Origin: JAACEU01 sp043816165
Lineage (GTDB): Bacteria > Patescibacteriota > Gracilibacteria > UBA1369 > LOWO2-01-FULL-3
Assembly: GCA_043816165.1 (NCBI GenBank)
Contig: JBDRIE010000034.1
Location: forward strand, 50,750-114,749
Length of the DNA: 64,000 nt
Direction: 5' to 3'
In this document: positions 17,034-25,769 of the stretch, one piece after another
How the letters are laid out: each line of letters opens with the position of its first letter
How positions within the stretch are numbered: the first letter of the stretch is position 1
Notes under the pieces: model-generated
Told to the model about the DNA's origin: nothing
The model's database searches: none
Seen by the model: only the letters and a program-made list of their open reading frames with translations
Position numbers and translations under genes: made by a program

Positions 17034-18193
17034 TCAAGAAAACTTATGATATTTTGAGCCATTTTGAGCGATACTTCACGCCCGGTTGGTAAATTTATTA
17101 TTTCTTTTGTTAATTTTTCAGCTCTCGGACAACTACCGGCAACGTAACCGGTCTCAGACAAATCAGTGTCCTTCGGAGCAACGACGCAGTCATACCAATT
17201 TCCCAAAAAGACTCCACTATTTTTTGCACGATTCATGATTTTATCCCTTTCAGAAGACCTTATAGGGTATCGCAACAATTTCAGTTCTTCTCCCAAAACC
17301 TTGTTTACACCAGTCAATTGACTCTGATAATAAGCAGAAATCTCTTCTCTATGCTTATTAAAATCCTCAAGCAAATCCAACTGATTATAAGCCAAATAAG
17401 CCAGTGCATTTGAGAATTTTGCGGGAAACCAAGGAATTTTTTTCCCTTTTTTCTCGCGAGGCTCAATAATCTTCGCAGTCAGTCCGGAATTTTTGGAAAA
17501 ATAAAGTAGAGCTTTTCCGAAAGTTCGATAAAAAGTTTTTCCAATTGAGAAAAATATCGGATGAAGCAAATGCTTCAATATAATACCTAACGGTAAATGG
17601 GGGAGAGAGCCTTTAGGCTCTCCTTTTTTTAAATACAATGCCCCGCCCCTGACAGAAGAAACAGCTTTCTCCACACCAAAACTATAAATAGCCGCATCTC
17701 CACGAGTTCCAAACCCTTTCCAAATCCCATGTGCGCAATCCTCAATCACTTTCACTCCTCGCTCTCCGACAATTTTCATAATTTCATCAATATCCGCCGG
17801 AATCCCAAAAGTATGTTGAACAATTATAACCTTGGTTTTATCCGTAATCTTTTTCTCCAAATCTTCTATGTCCATGTTATAACCACCTTCTTCAATATCA
17901 ACAAACACAGTTTTTGCACCTGTAAATTTCACAGCATTCGTCACCACCACACATGTGAATGCCTGAACAATCACTTCATCTCCTTCTCCCACACCAAAAG
18001 CATTCAAAGCTTCATGTAGGGCAGTTCGCCCACTATCGAAACAGTAAACACGATCAATACCCAAGATTCTCGCCATCTTTTTCTCAACTAACTCAGGGTA
18101 AGAGCCATTCCGCCAGCTCCAAGGACGAAAAAACATTCCAAGTGCACGAAAAGCATCTTTGTAATTACTATTTGGTGAGAAAAATGTGAACAT
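17030..18193 (-). CDS. DegT/DnrJ/EryC1/StrS-type PLP aminotransferase
   Basis: A fold-type I PLP enzyme of 387 residues from ATG 18193. A longer frame would run 48 bases into the MurF-like gene and is rejected; the chosen start lies 1 base past that gene's stop. Signatures: FDSGRTALHEALNAFGVG, GDEVIVQAFTCVVV, VKVIEDCAHG (PLP-binding Asp), and IYSFGVEKAVSSVRGG, where the Lys would form the Schiff base. Relatives transaminate keto-sugars for surface glycans. Between MurF-like and FemAB genes it may make an amino sugar or other amino precursor of the wall; the substrate is unknown. Confidence 0.85.
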   Translation of the reverse strand: MFTFFSPNSNYKDAFRALGMFFRPWSWRNGSYPELVEKKMARILGIDRVYCFDSGRTALHEALNAFGVGEGDEVIVQAFTCVVVTNAVKFTGAKTVFVDIEEGGYNMDIEDLEKKITDKTKVIIVQHTFGIPADIDEIMKIVGERGVKVIEDCAHGIWKGFGTRGDAAIYSFGVEKAVSSVRGGALYLKKGEPKGSLPHLPLGIILKHLLHPIFFSIGKTFYRTFGKALLYFSKNSGLTAKIIEPREKKGKKIPWFPAKFSNALAYLAYNQLDLLEDFNKHREEISAYYQSQLTGVNKVLGEELKLLRYPIRSSERDKIMNRAKNSGVFLGNWYDCVVAPKDTDLSETGYVAGSCPRAEKLTKEIINLPTGREVSLKMAQNIISFLE

Positions 18194-18194
18194 A

Positions 18195-19751
18195 TTATTT
18201 TTTAAAATGGTCAAGCACGGCATGCGGTATTCTGTTTTCAAATAGAATCAAATCTCCTTTTCTAATTTCTTTATCCAGAAGTCTAATCAATTCTTTGTGG
18301 TCCTCAGCCATCTGAATGTCTTCGATATCCTCGCTGAAAACTCTAAAAGCATCTTGAGAAGTTACAAAAACCTTATCACAAACTTTCTTAATTTCTTTTG
18401 CCACCTTTTTATGTAATTCATCGCTCTTTTTCCCCAATTCCAACATTCCCATCGTTACTAAAATCACACGCTTTGCCTCCAAGTCTTTTGCTGTTTTCAA
18501 AGCCGCAATAAATCCATGTGGATTGGAATTATAACTATCATCCAAAATCCTCGTTTCATCTTTGCCATCAAACAATTCCAAAGACTGCTCAACGGCCCTA
18601 CACGACTTTGCATACCGCGAGATCTCTTTCAAACTAAGCCCAAGTTTATATGCGCAATAAATAGATCCAAGCAAGTTTTGTACATAATGCTTGCCCAAAA
18701 CACCAACCTCAAATTTTTCACTTTCCTCCCCAATATGAACATTAAACTTAAGCAGACCGTCTTCCTGTTCCACGCCTGTAGCCTTCACATCGCGCTCTCC
18801 CTCCATTCCATATTTCACAACCTCCTCAGTATTATTAAACTTCAACGCTTTATGACAATTTTCATTATCCCAATTGACAATCGCTACTCCATTTTTTGGC
18901 AAAGAAGCCAACAACTCAGCCTTTGCACGAATAGTATTTTCAATATTTCCAAACAAAGAAAGATGTTGCTCGTTTATTCCGGTCAAAATCCCAATAGTAG
19001 GATTTGCAATCTGACAAATATCATCAATTTCCTGCCGTTTATACGCGCCCATCTCAACGATAAAAACCTCAGTTTCCTCATCGAGATCACTCAGAACCGT
19101 CCGCGCCACGCCAATATCAACATTCACATTTTTAGGGGTTTTTACGACTTTGAATTCATTTCTAAGAATATCGTATAAAAATTCTTTAGTAGAAGTTTTC
19201 CCATAACTACCGGTAATCCCAATAACTTTCAGATTTTTTAACGACCTAATTTTGGCTGTAGCTTTTTTGATAACAAATTTTTTCGCAAAACCGAAAGGAA
19301 TCCCAATCAAAAGAACAATCAAAGAGACCAAGAAGGGTCGAACTATCTCAAGCAAAAGAAGTGTCCATAAAAAATCCTTGAAAAATATAAATGCCAAAAT
19401 CTCAACCACATAAACAAGAAAGATAATAATCATCATCCGGAAAGTTCGCTTCGGTCGGTATAGTTTTTTAGTTTTTAATGAATACCCAAGAGCCAGGAGC
19501 GTAAACACCCCAAGTCCGACGGCACTCCAAAAAGTAACCACCTCCATCGACAAAAGCAGTGCGACAACAAGCGCAACCCTTACCAAGTTCGTCCAGGATA
19601 GGATCAGACCAAAACCCTTCGAAGTCCGTAAAAAATCATTCATTCGGTCTACACGATATTCCTTCAGTTGCCAGAAATAGCTCAAACCAAGCACTTCACG
19701 AAAACTACTCAAAAACCAAACTCCGAAAACCAACAAATATATACTATTCAT
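18195..19751 (-). CDS. murF: MurF-like Mur ligase with N-terminal membrane domain
   Basis: A 518-residue protein. The first 170 residues contain about five membrane helices (for example VRVALVVALLLSMEVVTFW and MMIIIFLVYVVEILAFIFF). The Mur ligase part follows, with P-loop VIGITGSYGKTSTKEFL near 180, FIVEMGAYKRQEID, GILTGINEQHL and the C-terminal DDSYNSNPHGFIAALK. MurF adds D-Ala-D-Ala to UDP-MurNAc-tripeptide. A membrane-bound N-terminus is not part of classical MurF, so it may act on a lipid-linked substrate or be tethered to an envelope complex. Operon order: hydrolase, this gene, DegT-like, FemAB. Confidence 0.82.
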   Translation of the reverse strand: MNSIYLLVFGVWFLSSFREVLGLSYFWQLKEYRVDRMNDFLRTSKGFGLILSWTNLVRVALVVALLLSMEVVTFWSAVGLGVFTLLALGYSLKTKKLYRPKRTFRMMIIIFLVYVVEILAFIFFKDFLWTLLLLEIVRPFLVSLIVLLIGIPFGFAKKFVIKKATAKIRSLKNLKVIGITGSYGKTSTKEFLYDILRNEFKVVKTPKNVNVDIGVARTVLSDLDEETEVFIVEMGAYKRQEIDDICQIANPTIGILTGINEQHLSLFGNIENTIRAKAELLASLPKNGVAIVNWDNENCHKALKFNNTEEVVKYGMEGERDVKATGVEQEDGLLKFNVHIGEESEKFEVGVLGKHYVQNLLGSIYCAYKLGLSLKEISRYAKSCRAVEQSLELFDGKDETRILDDSYNSNPHGFIAALKTAKDLEAKRVILVTMGMLELGKKSDELHKKVAKEIKKVCDKVFVTSQDAFRVFSEDIEDIQMAEDHKELIRLLDKEIRKGDLILFENRIPHAVLDHFKK

Positions 19752-20454
19752 TTATATGTTTTTTAACTTTTTCAGCAAAAACTTCCGGCATTTGCAGGTG
19801 CAAACCATGCTTGCCATGCTTGATTATCTCAACAGTCGACCCCTTAATACGTTTCCCCATAATCTTGGCATCAGCAACAGGGACGTAACTATCCCGATCA
19901 CCCCAAATAATATGAGTTTTTACCCTTATATCGTCCAAAAGGTCCTTCAAATCCTCATCAATAATATTTTTAAAAGTCTGTTTCATCGTGCCGGTAGCTT
20001 GCTCATAGTCATGAGTTCCAGCCGCCTTATACACAACTTTTTTGAAAAATGTTTGAACGCTCTGCAGTTTGAAGAGACCGAGAACGAATTTCCCAACCTT
20101 TGCCACTCCGGTAAAAACCCGAACTTTCATGCTTGGAGGTCTCTTGATCCCGGCCGCCGCCACCAAAAACAATCTCGAAAATGCGTTTTTGTCTTTCGAG
20201 CACATCTTGATAGCGATCCGCCCTCCAAAAGAATGAGCAACAATTATTGGTTTAACCAGTTTTTTCTTTTTCATGTATTTCTCGACCCACTCTGCATAAT
20301 CGTGCACATACCAAGGCCTGTCCGGGGCCGGTTCGTCACCAAATCCGGGCAAATCCGGGACAAAAAACTTATATCTTTTATTATCAAAACACCCAACAAA
20401 GTTATCCCAAGATTTTTTCGAACCACCCCATCCGTGTAGGACTAAAATATTCAT
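19744..20454 (-). CDS. alpha/beta hydrolase
   Basis: A 236-residue alpha/beta-hydrolase fold protein. The oxyanion region is NILVLHGWGGSKKSWDNFV, the nucleophile elbow IIVAHSFGGRIAIKM (Ser near residue 95), the acid HIIWGDRDSYVPVADA, and the catalytic His HGKHGLHLQMPEVFAEKV. All triad residues are present. The substrate is unknown. It is first in the envelope operon and overlaps the MurF-like start by 8 bases, so a role in wall or glycan metabolism is possible. Confidence 0.85.
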   Translation of the reverse strand: MNILVLHGWGGSKKSWDNFVGCFDNKRYKFFVPDLPGFGDEPAPDRPWYVHDYAEWVEKYMKKKKLVKPIIVAHSFGGRIAIKMCSKDKNAFSRLFLVAAAGIKRPPSMKVRVFTGVAKVGKFVLGLFKLQSVQTFFKKVVYKAAGTHDYEQATGTMKQTFKNIIDEDLKDLLDDIRVKTHIIWGDRDSYVPVADAKIMGKRIKGSTVEIIKHGKHGLHLQMPEVFAEKVKKHINE

Positions 20455-20518
20455 ATAATAAACTCATACAAGCGAGAAATAGATTACTGAAATATGGGGG
20501 AAAAGTAAAATCGCGTAT

Positions 20519-20547
20519 TTGACAAAGCAATAGAACTATGGTACAAT
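20519..20547 (+). promoter_or_regulatory. promoter of the SLH lipoprotein gene
   Basis: TTGACA at 20519-20524, 17-base spacer, TACAAT at 20542-20547. Predicted start about 20554, leader about 55 bases, no SD before ATG 20609. Confidence 0.75.
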
Positions 20548-20608
20548 ATCAAAAGAAGAAAAATTTAATATAAAAATAAAAATCAAAAAATCTCTAACCA
20601 AAAAGTTC

Positions 20609-23212
20609 ATGAGACAAACACGATTTGATCGTGCTGTAATCCTCGTAATTGGGGTGGTTTTACTAACAACCGCTCTTTTTTCATTCGTTGGATGCAACAC
20701 GGAGAGTGACGATCTTAAAACGTCAATATTGATCGCGCAGGAAACTACTGATAGTGGCGACGATCTCGTCAATTCCGATGGTACGGAAGACAACTGGGAA
20801 GATATCTGGGATGACTGGACTGATGAGGAAAATTGTGAGTATTACGAGAAGGATGGACAGGCATGTGAAACTTGTTATGGCAGTGATGGAAACATTACAT
20901 GGGAATATTGTGGGGAAAAAGTTGATGATGGAGACATAAACAATGACACCTGGATCGACGACACCGGGACCGACGACACCTGGATCGACGACACCGGGAC
21001 CGACGACAACATGAACAACAACATAGCCGATTCAAAAGATGTGGAAAAACAAAAAAAAGATATGGAAAAAAACATGGGGGAACAAATGGAAAAGGAATGG
21101 GAAAGACTGGTGAAAAGACAGGAAAGAACCAAAAAAAGTTTGGAAAAAATCAAAAAAGGAGCTGAAAAGGAAATAGATCGTATGGATGAAGACGAATCAA
21201 CGGAAGAATTTGAAGAAATCATAGCGGGAATAGATAAATCAGTCTCAAATATAGAAGGCCAGATAACTGAGACGAAAGAAACTCTCGAAAAACTCAATGA
21301 CGTGCAGGAAGCGGCTGCTCCGTGTGTTAGTTCATTAAATCCCGGAACCACCACATGGCAGGAACTTCAGGAGGCTTGGGATTGTACCAGAAAAGTGGAA
21401 GTTTTCAGGGTACTTCGGGACGCGATGGATATGAGAGCTCAAATCGAGGAAAATCAACAAGGGTCATGGGAAATGAAATTTGAAATAGCAAAGTTCTATA
21501 GGGAAATGGAAACCGTTAGCTCGGAAATCAAAGAAAAATTAGACTCGCTGTTATCAACTATTGATGGGTTCTCGGATTACAGAGCGGGAGGGAAAGATTT
21601 GTATGAAACAGCCCTCACAGAGGTAAACACCATTCTTGCCATGACGGATCCTGAGGAAATCAGGGATGCTGTTGATGATATATGGTGGGGAATATCCGAA
21701 GATATCATGGATTATCGTGAAGACATGCAATTGGAAATGGAAGACTTCTGGTGGGACGATCCGTGGATGACTATTCAGGAAGCCCGGGACACTTCTCACA
21801 CCATGAAGTTTGTTGAAGAGATAAAACGTGAAATCGAAATGATTTCCGGGGAACTGGAAAAAGCGGGGGATGTTGTAGATGCTTTGGAAGGGCTTAATAT
21901 TGAGAAGGAGCAGGTTAAAAAAGCCATAGAGAATTTTTCCGAGTTGGTAGGAAAAGCCACAGGAGTACTTGAAGAAATGAAATCCAAACTTGATGAGCCG
22001 GAATTAGAGCCGGAAGATATGGAAGACTATTGGTATGTAATGGACAATGTTGGAGAAACAGCGAATAAAGCTTTGGACAAAATATTCAAATACTTTGAAA
22101 AGAACCAGAATAAATACGACGAATTATCCTCAGATGTGAGAAATCTACTTGAACAATGGAGATTCGGAATTGGAGGAAAAAAAGATTATGGTAATGAATT
22201 TGGAAAAATCTATTCGGAACTGGATGTTGATGAACTTACCAGAAAAATCAAAGCGGAAATAATGGAAGAAGTCATGAGAAACATTAGTGAAGAGTTAATG
22301 GAAAAACTCGCTCCATATCTTGATGAAGATGTAATCGCAGGGCTCCTAAATAACATTGGAGCTTTAGGGGATGTAGGTAATGAACTTCTATCAAATACCG
22401 CGGACACTTATGCGGAAATTGAAGAATCAGGACTTACTCCCGAATTGCAAGAATTGGCCGAAAAAACAAAGAATAGCCTGATCGTAAGTAGCATAAAAGA
22501 TCACTTAATCGAAAAATGGGAAGAAGTAAGGTTGGCCCTGGAAGTGGGAGACTACGATAGTCTTGACCTTTTGGCAGATAAGATCAAAAACATTCTTGAA
22601 GAAAATGAGCAGTTATCGGTAACGGGGGAAGAAGCTTACACATTTTACGACACACCTGTTTCAGAATGGTATTTCGGATCCGTATATACAATGAAAGAAG
22701 AAGGAATAGTTAGCGGATACAGTGGAGACCAAGCCGGAAATTTCGGTCCGGGAAATTCTGTAACCATTGCTGAGGCGCTTAAAATGTCACTCGAAGCCGC
22801 CGGTCACTATATGAACGCGGGTTCAGGAGGCCATTGGGCGGAAGCGGCAGGATATGTATCAAAAGCAAAAGACCTCGGAATTGGAGATCTTATAAGCCTA
22901 AGCAATCTCGATAAATTCGCTACACGTGAAGAAGTAGCGGTAATCATCGCTATGGCGTTTGATTTTGATACGGATGTTGAATACGAAAATGCATTTAGTG
23001 ATTACCATGGTCAGTTTGGAGGACACGTACAAGCTGTATATGAGAATGAAATATTCACCGGTGAAGGAGATACCAAAAGCTTTAACGGATCAGGTTTAAT
23101 AAACCGTGCAGCAATGTCAAAAGTTATCGATTTTGCTCTGGAAGCCCAGCAATCAGACAATTTCATAGATGAATTGGATGATATTGCGGTAGATTTTGGA
23201 GTAACAAACTAA
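20609..23212 (+). CDS. SLH-domain lipoprotein with coiled-coil body
   Basis: An 867-residue surface protein. The N-terminus is a lipoprotein signal with basic start and core VILVIGVVLLTTALFSFVGC, Cys29 being the likely lipidated residue. A linker rich in Asp, Trp and Thr contains an exact 30-bp duplication (20945-21004). Residues 140-690 are charged helix and coiled coil. The C-terminal 180 residues carry SLH motifs (YFGSVYTMKEEGIVSGYSG; ITIAEALKMSLEA; TREEVAVIIAMAF; FSDYHGQFGGHVQAVYENE). A lipid anchor at one end and a wall-binding SLH module at the other suggests a spacer or tether between membrane and cell wall. Upstream promoter and downstream terminator indicate a single-gene transcript. 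Confidence 0.82.
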   Translation: MRQTRFDRAVILVIGVVLLTTALFSFVGCNTESDDLKTSILIAQETTDSGDDLVNSDGTEDNWEDIWDDWTDEENCEYYEKDGQACETCYGSDGNITWEYCGEKVDDGDINNDTWIDDTGTDDTWIDDTGTDDNMNNNIADSKDVEKQKKDMEKNMGEQMEKEWERLVKRQERTKKSLEKIKKGAEKEIDRMDEDESTEEFEEIIAGIDKSVSNIEGQITETKETLEKLNDVQEAAAPCVSSLNPGTTTWQELQEAWDCTRKVEVFRVLRDAMDMRAQIEENQQGSWEMKFEIAKFYREMETVSSEIKEKLDSLLSTIDGFSDYRAGGKDLYETALTEVNTILAMTDPEEIRDAVDDIWWGISEDIMDYREDMQLEMEDFWWDDPWMTIQEARDTSHTMKFVEEIKREIEMISGELEKAGDVVDALEGLNIEKEQVKKAIENFSELVGKATGVLEEMKSKLDEPELEPEDMEDYWYVMDNVGETANKALDKIFKYFEKNQNKYDELSSDVRNLLEQWRFGIGGKKDYGNEFGKIYSELDVDELTRKIKAEIMEEVMRNISEELMEKLAPYLDEDVIAGLLNNIGALGDVGNELLSNTADTYAEIEESGLTPELQELAEKTKNSLIVSSIKDHLIEKWEEVRLALEVGDYDSLDLLADKIKNILEENEQLSVTGEEAYTFYDTPVSEWYFGSVYTMKEEGIVSGYSGDQAGNFGPGNSVTIAEALKMSLEAAGHYMNAGSGGHWAEAAGYVSKAKDLGIGDLISLSNLDKFATREEVAVIIAMAFDFDTDVEYENAFSDYHGQFGGHVQAVYENEIFTGEGDTKSFNGSGLINRAAMSKVIDFALEAQQSDNFIDELDDIAVDFGVTN
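20945..21004 (+). repeat. exact 30-bp tandem duplication in the SLH lipoprotein gene
   Basis: Two identical 30-bp units starting GACACCTGGATCGACGACAC encode DTWIDDTGTD twice. It lies in the flexible acidic linker after the lipid-anchor region, where length can vary without harm. Confidence 0.85.
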
Positions 23213-23235
23213 AGAGTGACAAAAGAAAGCCAGGA

Positions 23236-23271
23236 GGAGCTATGTGGGAAACTATGTAGCTCCTTTTTTTT
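23236..23271 (+). terminator. rho-independent terminator of the SLH lipoprotein gene
   Basis: GGAGCTA (23236-23242) pairs with TAGCTCC (23257-23263), followed directly by a run of eight T. It begins 23 bases after the stop. Confidence 0.85.
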
Positions 23272-23388
23272 AAATGGTAAAAATTCCAAATTTCCAAATT
23301 TTTTTACTATTTTACCAATTACAAAAAAAACTCTCCCAATCCACACAGCATCATACGTATTGACTGAGAAACCACGATATGGCAATTT

Positions 23389-23970
23389 GTGGACGTGATT
23401 AAAACTCTTACATTTAGCGTTGCATCTCTAATTGAACAAACAACCGGGACCAGCGAAAGGTACACTTTTGAGGGCCCTGCAAAGTTTGATGATATTGACG
23501 TAAAGTCTGATATTAAAGGGACGGTTGAATTTATGCGAATTGACGAAGGATTCAATGTTTCTGTTGAAAATACGGAAATTAAGGTTGGGCTGATTTGTGA
23601 AAAATGTCTGAAGTCGATCACCCCAATCATAAAAATCAATCACATTGAAAGGCAATTTCTACTACATAAACCGGAAAAGCCCGACGATCCCAACGATTTA
23701 TATCTGGTGGACACTAAACATCTAAAGATAGACCTCTCAGAAGCGCTAAGACAAGAAATAATCTTGCATTTCCCTGTAGTTAAAGTATGCTCTACGGGCT
23801 GTCAAGGAATTTGCCCGAAATGCGGGACTGATTTGAACAAAAAGAAATGTAAGTGCAGAATAGAGAAGGAAGACAATACAGGTGAAAAACCCCTAGCAGC
23901 AGCATTAAAAAAATTATTAACACGCGAACCCGCCAAGGCGGGAGAGCGCAGGCGACGACAGGAGCCCTAA
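23389..23970 (+). CDS. DUF177 (YceD-like) protein
   Basis: A 193-residue DUF177 protein, a family linked to large-subunit rRNA accumulation and nearly always found before rpmF, as here. Typical features are the central CEKCLKSITPII and the C-terminal CSTGCQGICPKCGTDLN cysteine cluster. The start is GTG 23389; another GTG lies at 23395. The last 20 residues (TREPAKAGERRRRQEP) come from a palindromic CCCGCC-AA-GGCGGG repeat inside the gene, an unusual tail. First gene of the rpmF-nusB-rnc cluster. Confidence 0.82.
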   Translation: MDVIKTLTFSVASLIEQTTGTSERYTFEGPAKFDDIDVKSDIKGTVEFMRIDEGFNVSVENTEIKVGLICEKCLKSITPIIKINHIERQFLLHKPEKPDDPNDLYLVDTKHLKIDLSEALRQEIILHFPVVKVCSTGCQGICPKCGTDLNKKKCKCRIEKEDNTGEKPLAAALKKLLTREPAKAGERRRRQEP

Positions 23971-23982
23971 CAAAGAACATCC

Positions 23983-24222
23983 ATGGCCAAGCATCCAGTA
24001 CCAAAAAAGAAAACCGCAAAAGCTACCTCTAAACAAAGATATGGAAGCTTCAAGACGAAAGTCCTAAAAAAGCTTTCAAATAAAGTTAATCTAGTCGATT
24101 GTCCTAACTGCGGGGCGAAAGCTCAATCACACACAGTTTGCCACGAATGTGGTCAATACAAAGGACGTCAAGTAATAGATAAGCAAAAGAAAATCGATAA
24201 AATCACCAAAATAAAAGCTTAA
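23983..24222 (+). CDS. rpmF: 50S ribosomal protein L32
   Basis: A 79-residue L32 with start MAKHPVPKKKTAKATSKQR and a zinc ribbon, CPNCGAKAQSHTVCHECGQY. It is 12 bases downstream of the DUF177 gene. The C-terminus is a lysine-rich extension (KQKKIDKITKIKA) longer than in many bacteria. Confidence 0.95.
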   Translation: MAKHPVPKKKTAKATSKQRYGSFKTKVLKKLSNKVNLVDCPNCGAKAQSHTVCHECGQYKGRQVIDKQKKIDKITKIKA

Positions 24223-24226
24223 CATT

Positions 24227-24646
24227 ATGGCTAGCTATAGACACCTAGCCCGAACTTGCGTAATGCAAACTCTGTTCTCGGTAGAGTTCAGATCATCTGA
24301 TGCAAAAGAACTCCTCGGTGAAATACTAGAAGAATTTGCTCCAAAATTGACGGAAAAAGATTTTGCATACGATACGCTTGAGGGTGTTTTGAAGAACCAG
24401 GAAAAAATTAAAAAGATAATTCAGAAATTTGCTCCTCAATGGCCGGTCGAAAAGATTGCCCGAGTGGATAGAGCGATTTTGGAAATAGGAATTTTCGAGA
24501 TAGCTTTTGCAGAGGATATTCCACCGGTTGTGGCAATTAATGAATCGATTGAAATAGCTAAACATTTTGGTGATGATAACAGCCCGAAATTTATAAATGG
24601 TGTTCTCAGTAGTGTTATGAAAGAATATAAATCAAACAAAAAATGA
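24227..24646 (+). CDS. nusB: transcription antitermination factor NusB
   Basis: A 139-residue all-helical NusB with the usual start MASYRHLARTCVMQTLFS, the central WPVEKIARVDRAILEIGIFE and the C-terminal VAINESIEIAKHFGDDNSPKFINGVL. NusB with NusE (S10) binds boxA in rRNA leaders to prevent early termination. It is 4 bases after rpmF and its stop overlaps the rnc start (ATGA). Confidence 0.95.
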   Translation: MASYRHLARTCVMQTLFSVEFRSSDAKELLGEILEEFAPKLTEKDFAYDTLEGVLKNQEKIKKIIQKFAPQWPVEKIARVDRAILEIGIFEIAFAEDIPPVVAINESIEIAKHFGDDNSPKFINGVLSSVMKEYKSNKK

Positions 24647-25335
24647 CAGATTATTCAGACCTGGAAAAATTGATCTCAATCAAATTAAAGAATAGAAAGT
24701 TATTGGAAAATGCTTTTATTCACAGATCATATCTAAACGAACATAGGGAGGAAGGATTAGTCAGCAACGAAAGAATGGAATTCCTTGGAGATGCAGTATT
24801 GGAATTGGTAGCAACCAGACATCTTTACGATTTTTGCCCTGATGAGTCAGAAGGAGCTATGACATCTTTCCGCGCAGCTTTGGTGAAAGGGAAGCACCTC
24901 GCGGAAATAGCTAGAGAATTAGACTTGGGAAAATATCTATTTTTGAGTAATGGGGAAGAACAGTCAGGAGGAAGAGAAAAGAATTATATTTTGGCAAATA
25001 CAGTCGAAGCACTCATAGGAGCAATTTATCTAGATCAAGGTTACGCTGCCGCAGAAAAATTCATCTCAAAATTTATTCTAGAAAAACTCGACGAAATTAT
25101 AGAAAAAGGTCTACACGTTGATTCTAAATCTAAATTTCAGGAAATCAGTCAGGAGGTCGAAGGACACACTCCTCATTATGCAGTGATGAAGGAAGAAGGT
25201 CCGGATCATGCCAAAGAATTTACCATGGGAGCATACATAAATGAAAAGTTAGTTGCGAAAGGTTATGGGTCTTCGAAACAAACTGCCGAAGATGACGCCG
25301 CAAAAAACGCATTAAAAGAAAAAGGATGGAATTAA
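24643..25335 (+). CDS. rnc: ribonuclease III
   Basis: A 230-residue RNase III. The signature NERMEFLGDAVLELVATR near residue 40 and the second acidic block ANTVEALIGAIYLDQGY supply the catalytic Glu and Asp residues. The double-stranded-RNA-binding domain follows from about 160 (SKSKFQEISQEVEG; KGYGSSKQTAEDDAAKNAL). It processes rRNA precursors and structured mRNAs. It overlaps nusB by 4 bases and the NUDIX gene by 10. Confidence 0.95.
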   Translation: MTDYSDLEKLISIKLKNRKLLENAFIHRSYLNEHREEGLVSNERMEFLGDAVLELVATRHLYDFCPDESEGAMTSFRAALVKGKHLAEIARELDLGKYLFLSNGEEQSGGREKNYILANTVEALIGAIYLDQGYAAAEKFISKFILEKLDEIIEKGLHVDSKSKFQEISQEVEGHTPHYAVMKEEGPDHAKEFTMGAYINEKLVAKGYGSSKQTAEDDAAKNALKEKGWN

Positions 25336-25745
25336 ATTATGACGAAAAATCATGTGGAATAGTTCTTTTCCGAGTAAAAAATGGAGAAAGACTATATTTG
25401 GTCCTTCATTATCCAGGAGGACATTTTGATTTAGCAAAAGGTCATGTAGAAGATGGAGAAGACGAACACGAAACGGCAAAAAGAGAACTGGAAGAGGAGA
25501 CCGGAATCGCAGAAGTAGAATTCATTGATGGGTACAGAGAACAAATTTCATACAAATTCAAACACAGAGGCAAACCAAGTCACAAAGAAGTTGTATTTTT
25601 TCTTGGCAGAACAGATCAGGAAACTGTGAAAATCTCACACGAGCACACAGACTATATTTGGCTTCCTTATGACGCCGCATTCAACAAGGTCACATTCGAC
25701 AACGCAAAGAATCTCCTAAGAAAAGCAGAAAAGATTCTTAAGTGA
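25326..25745 (+). CDS. NUDIX hydrolase, Ap4A-hydrolase-like
   Basis: A 139-residue NUDIX protein with a complete box, GHVEDGEDEHETAKRELEEE followed by TGI, between residues 38 and 60. The N-terminus CGIVLFRVKNGERLYLVLHY and the C-terminal EHTDYIWLPYDAA resemble asymmetric diadenosine-tetraphosphate hydrolases. It probably clears dinucleoside polyphosphates or related nucleotides. The start overlaps rnc by 10 bases. Confidence 0.88.
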   Translation: MELNYDEKSCGIVLFRVKNGERLYLVLHYPGGHFDLAKGHVEDGEDEHETAKRELEEETGIAEVEFIDGYREQISYKFKHRGKPSHKEVVFFLGRTDQETVKISHEHTDYIWLPYDAAFNKVTFDNAKNLLRKAEKILK

Positions 25746-25769
25746 AATAAACTCTGATATAGTACTCCC

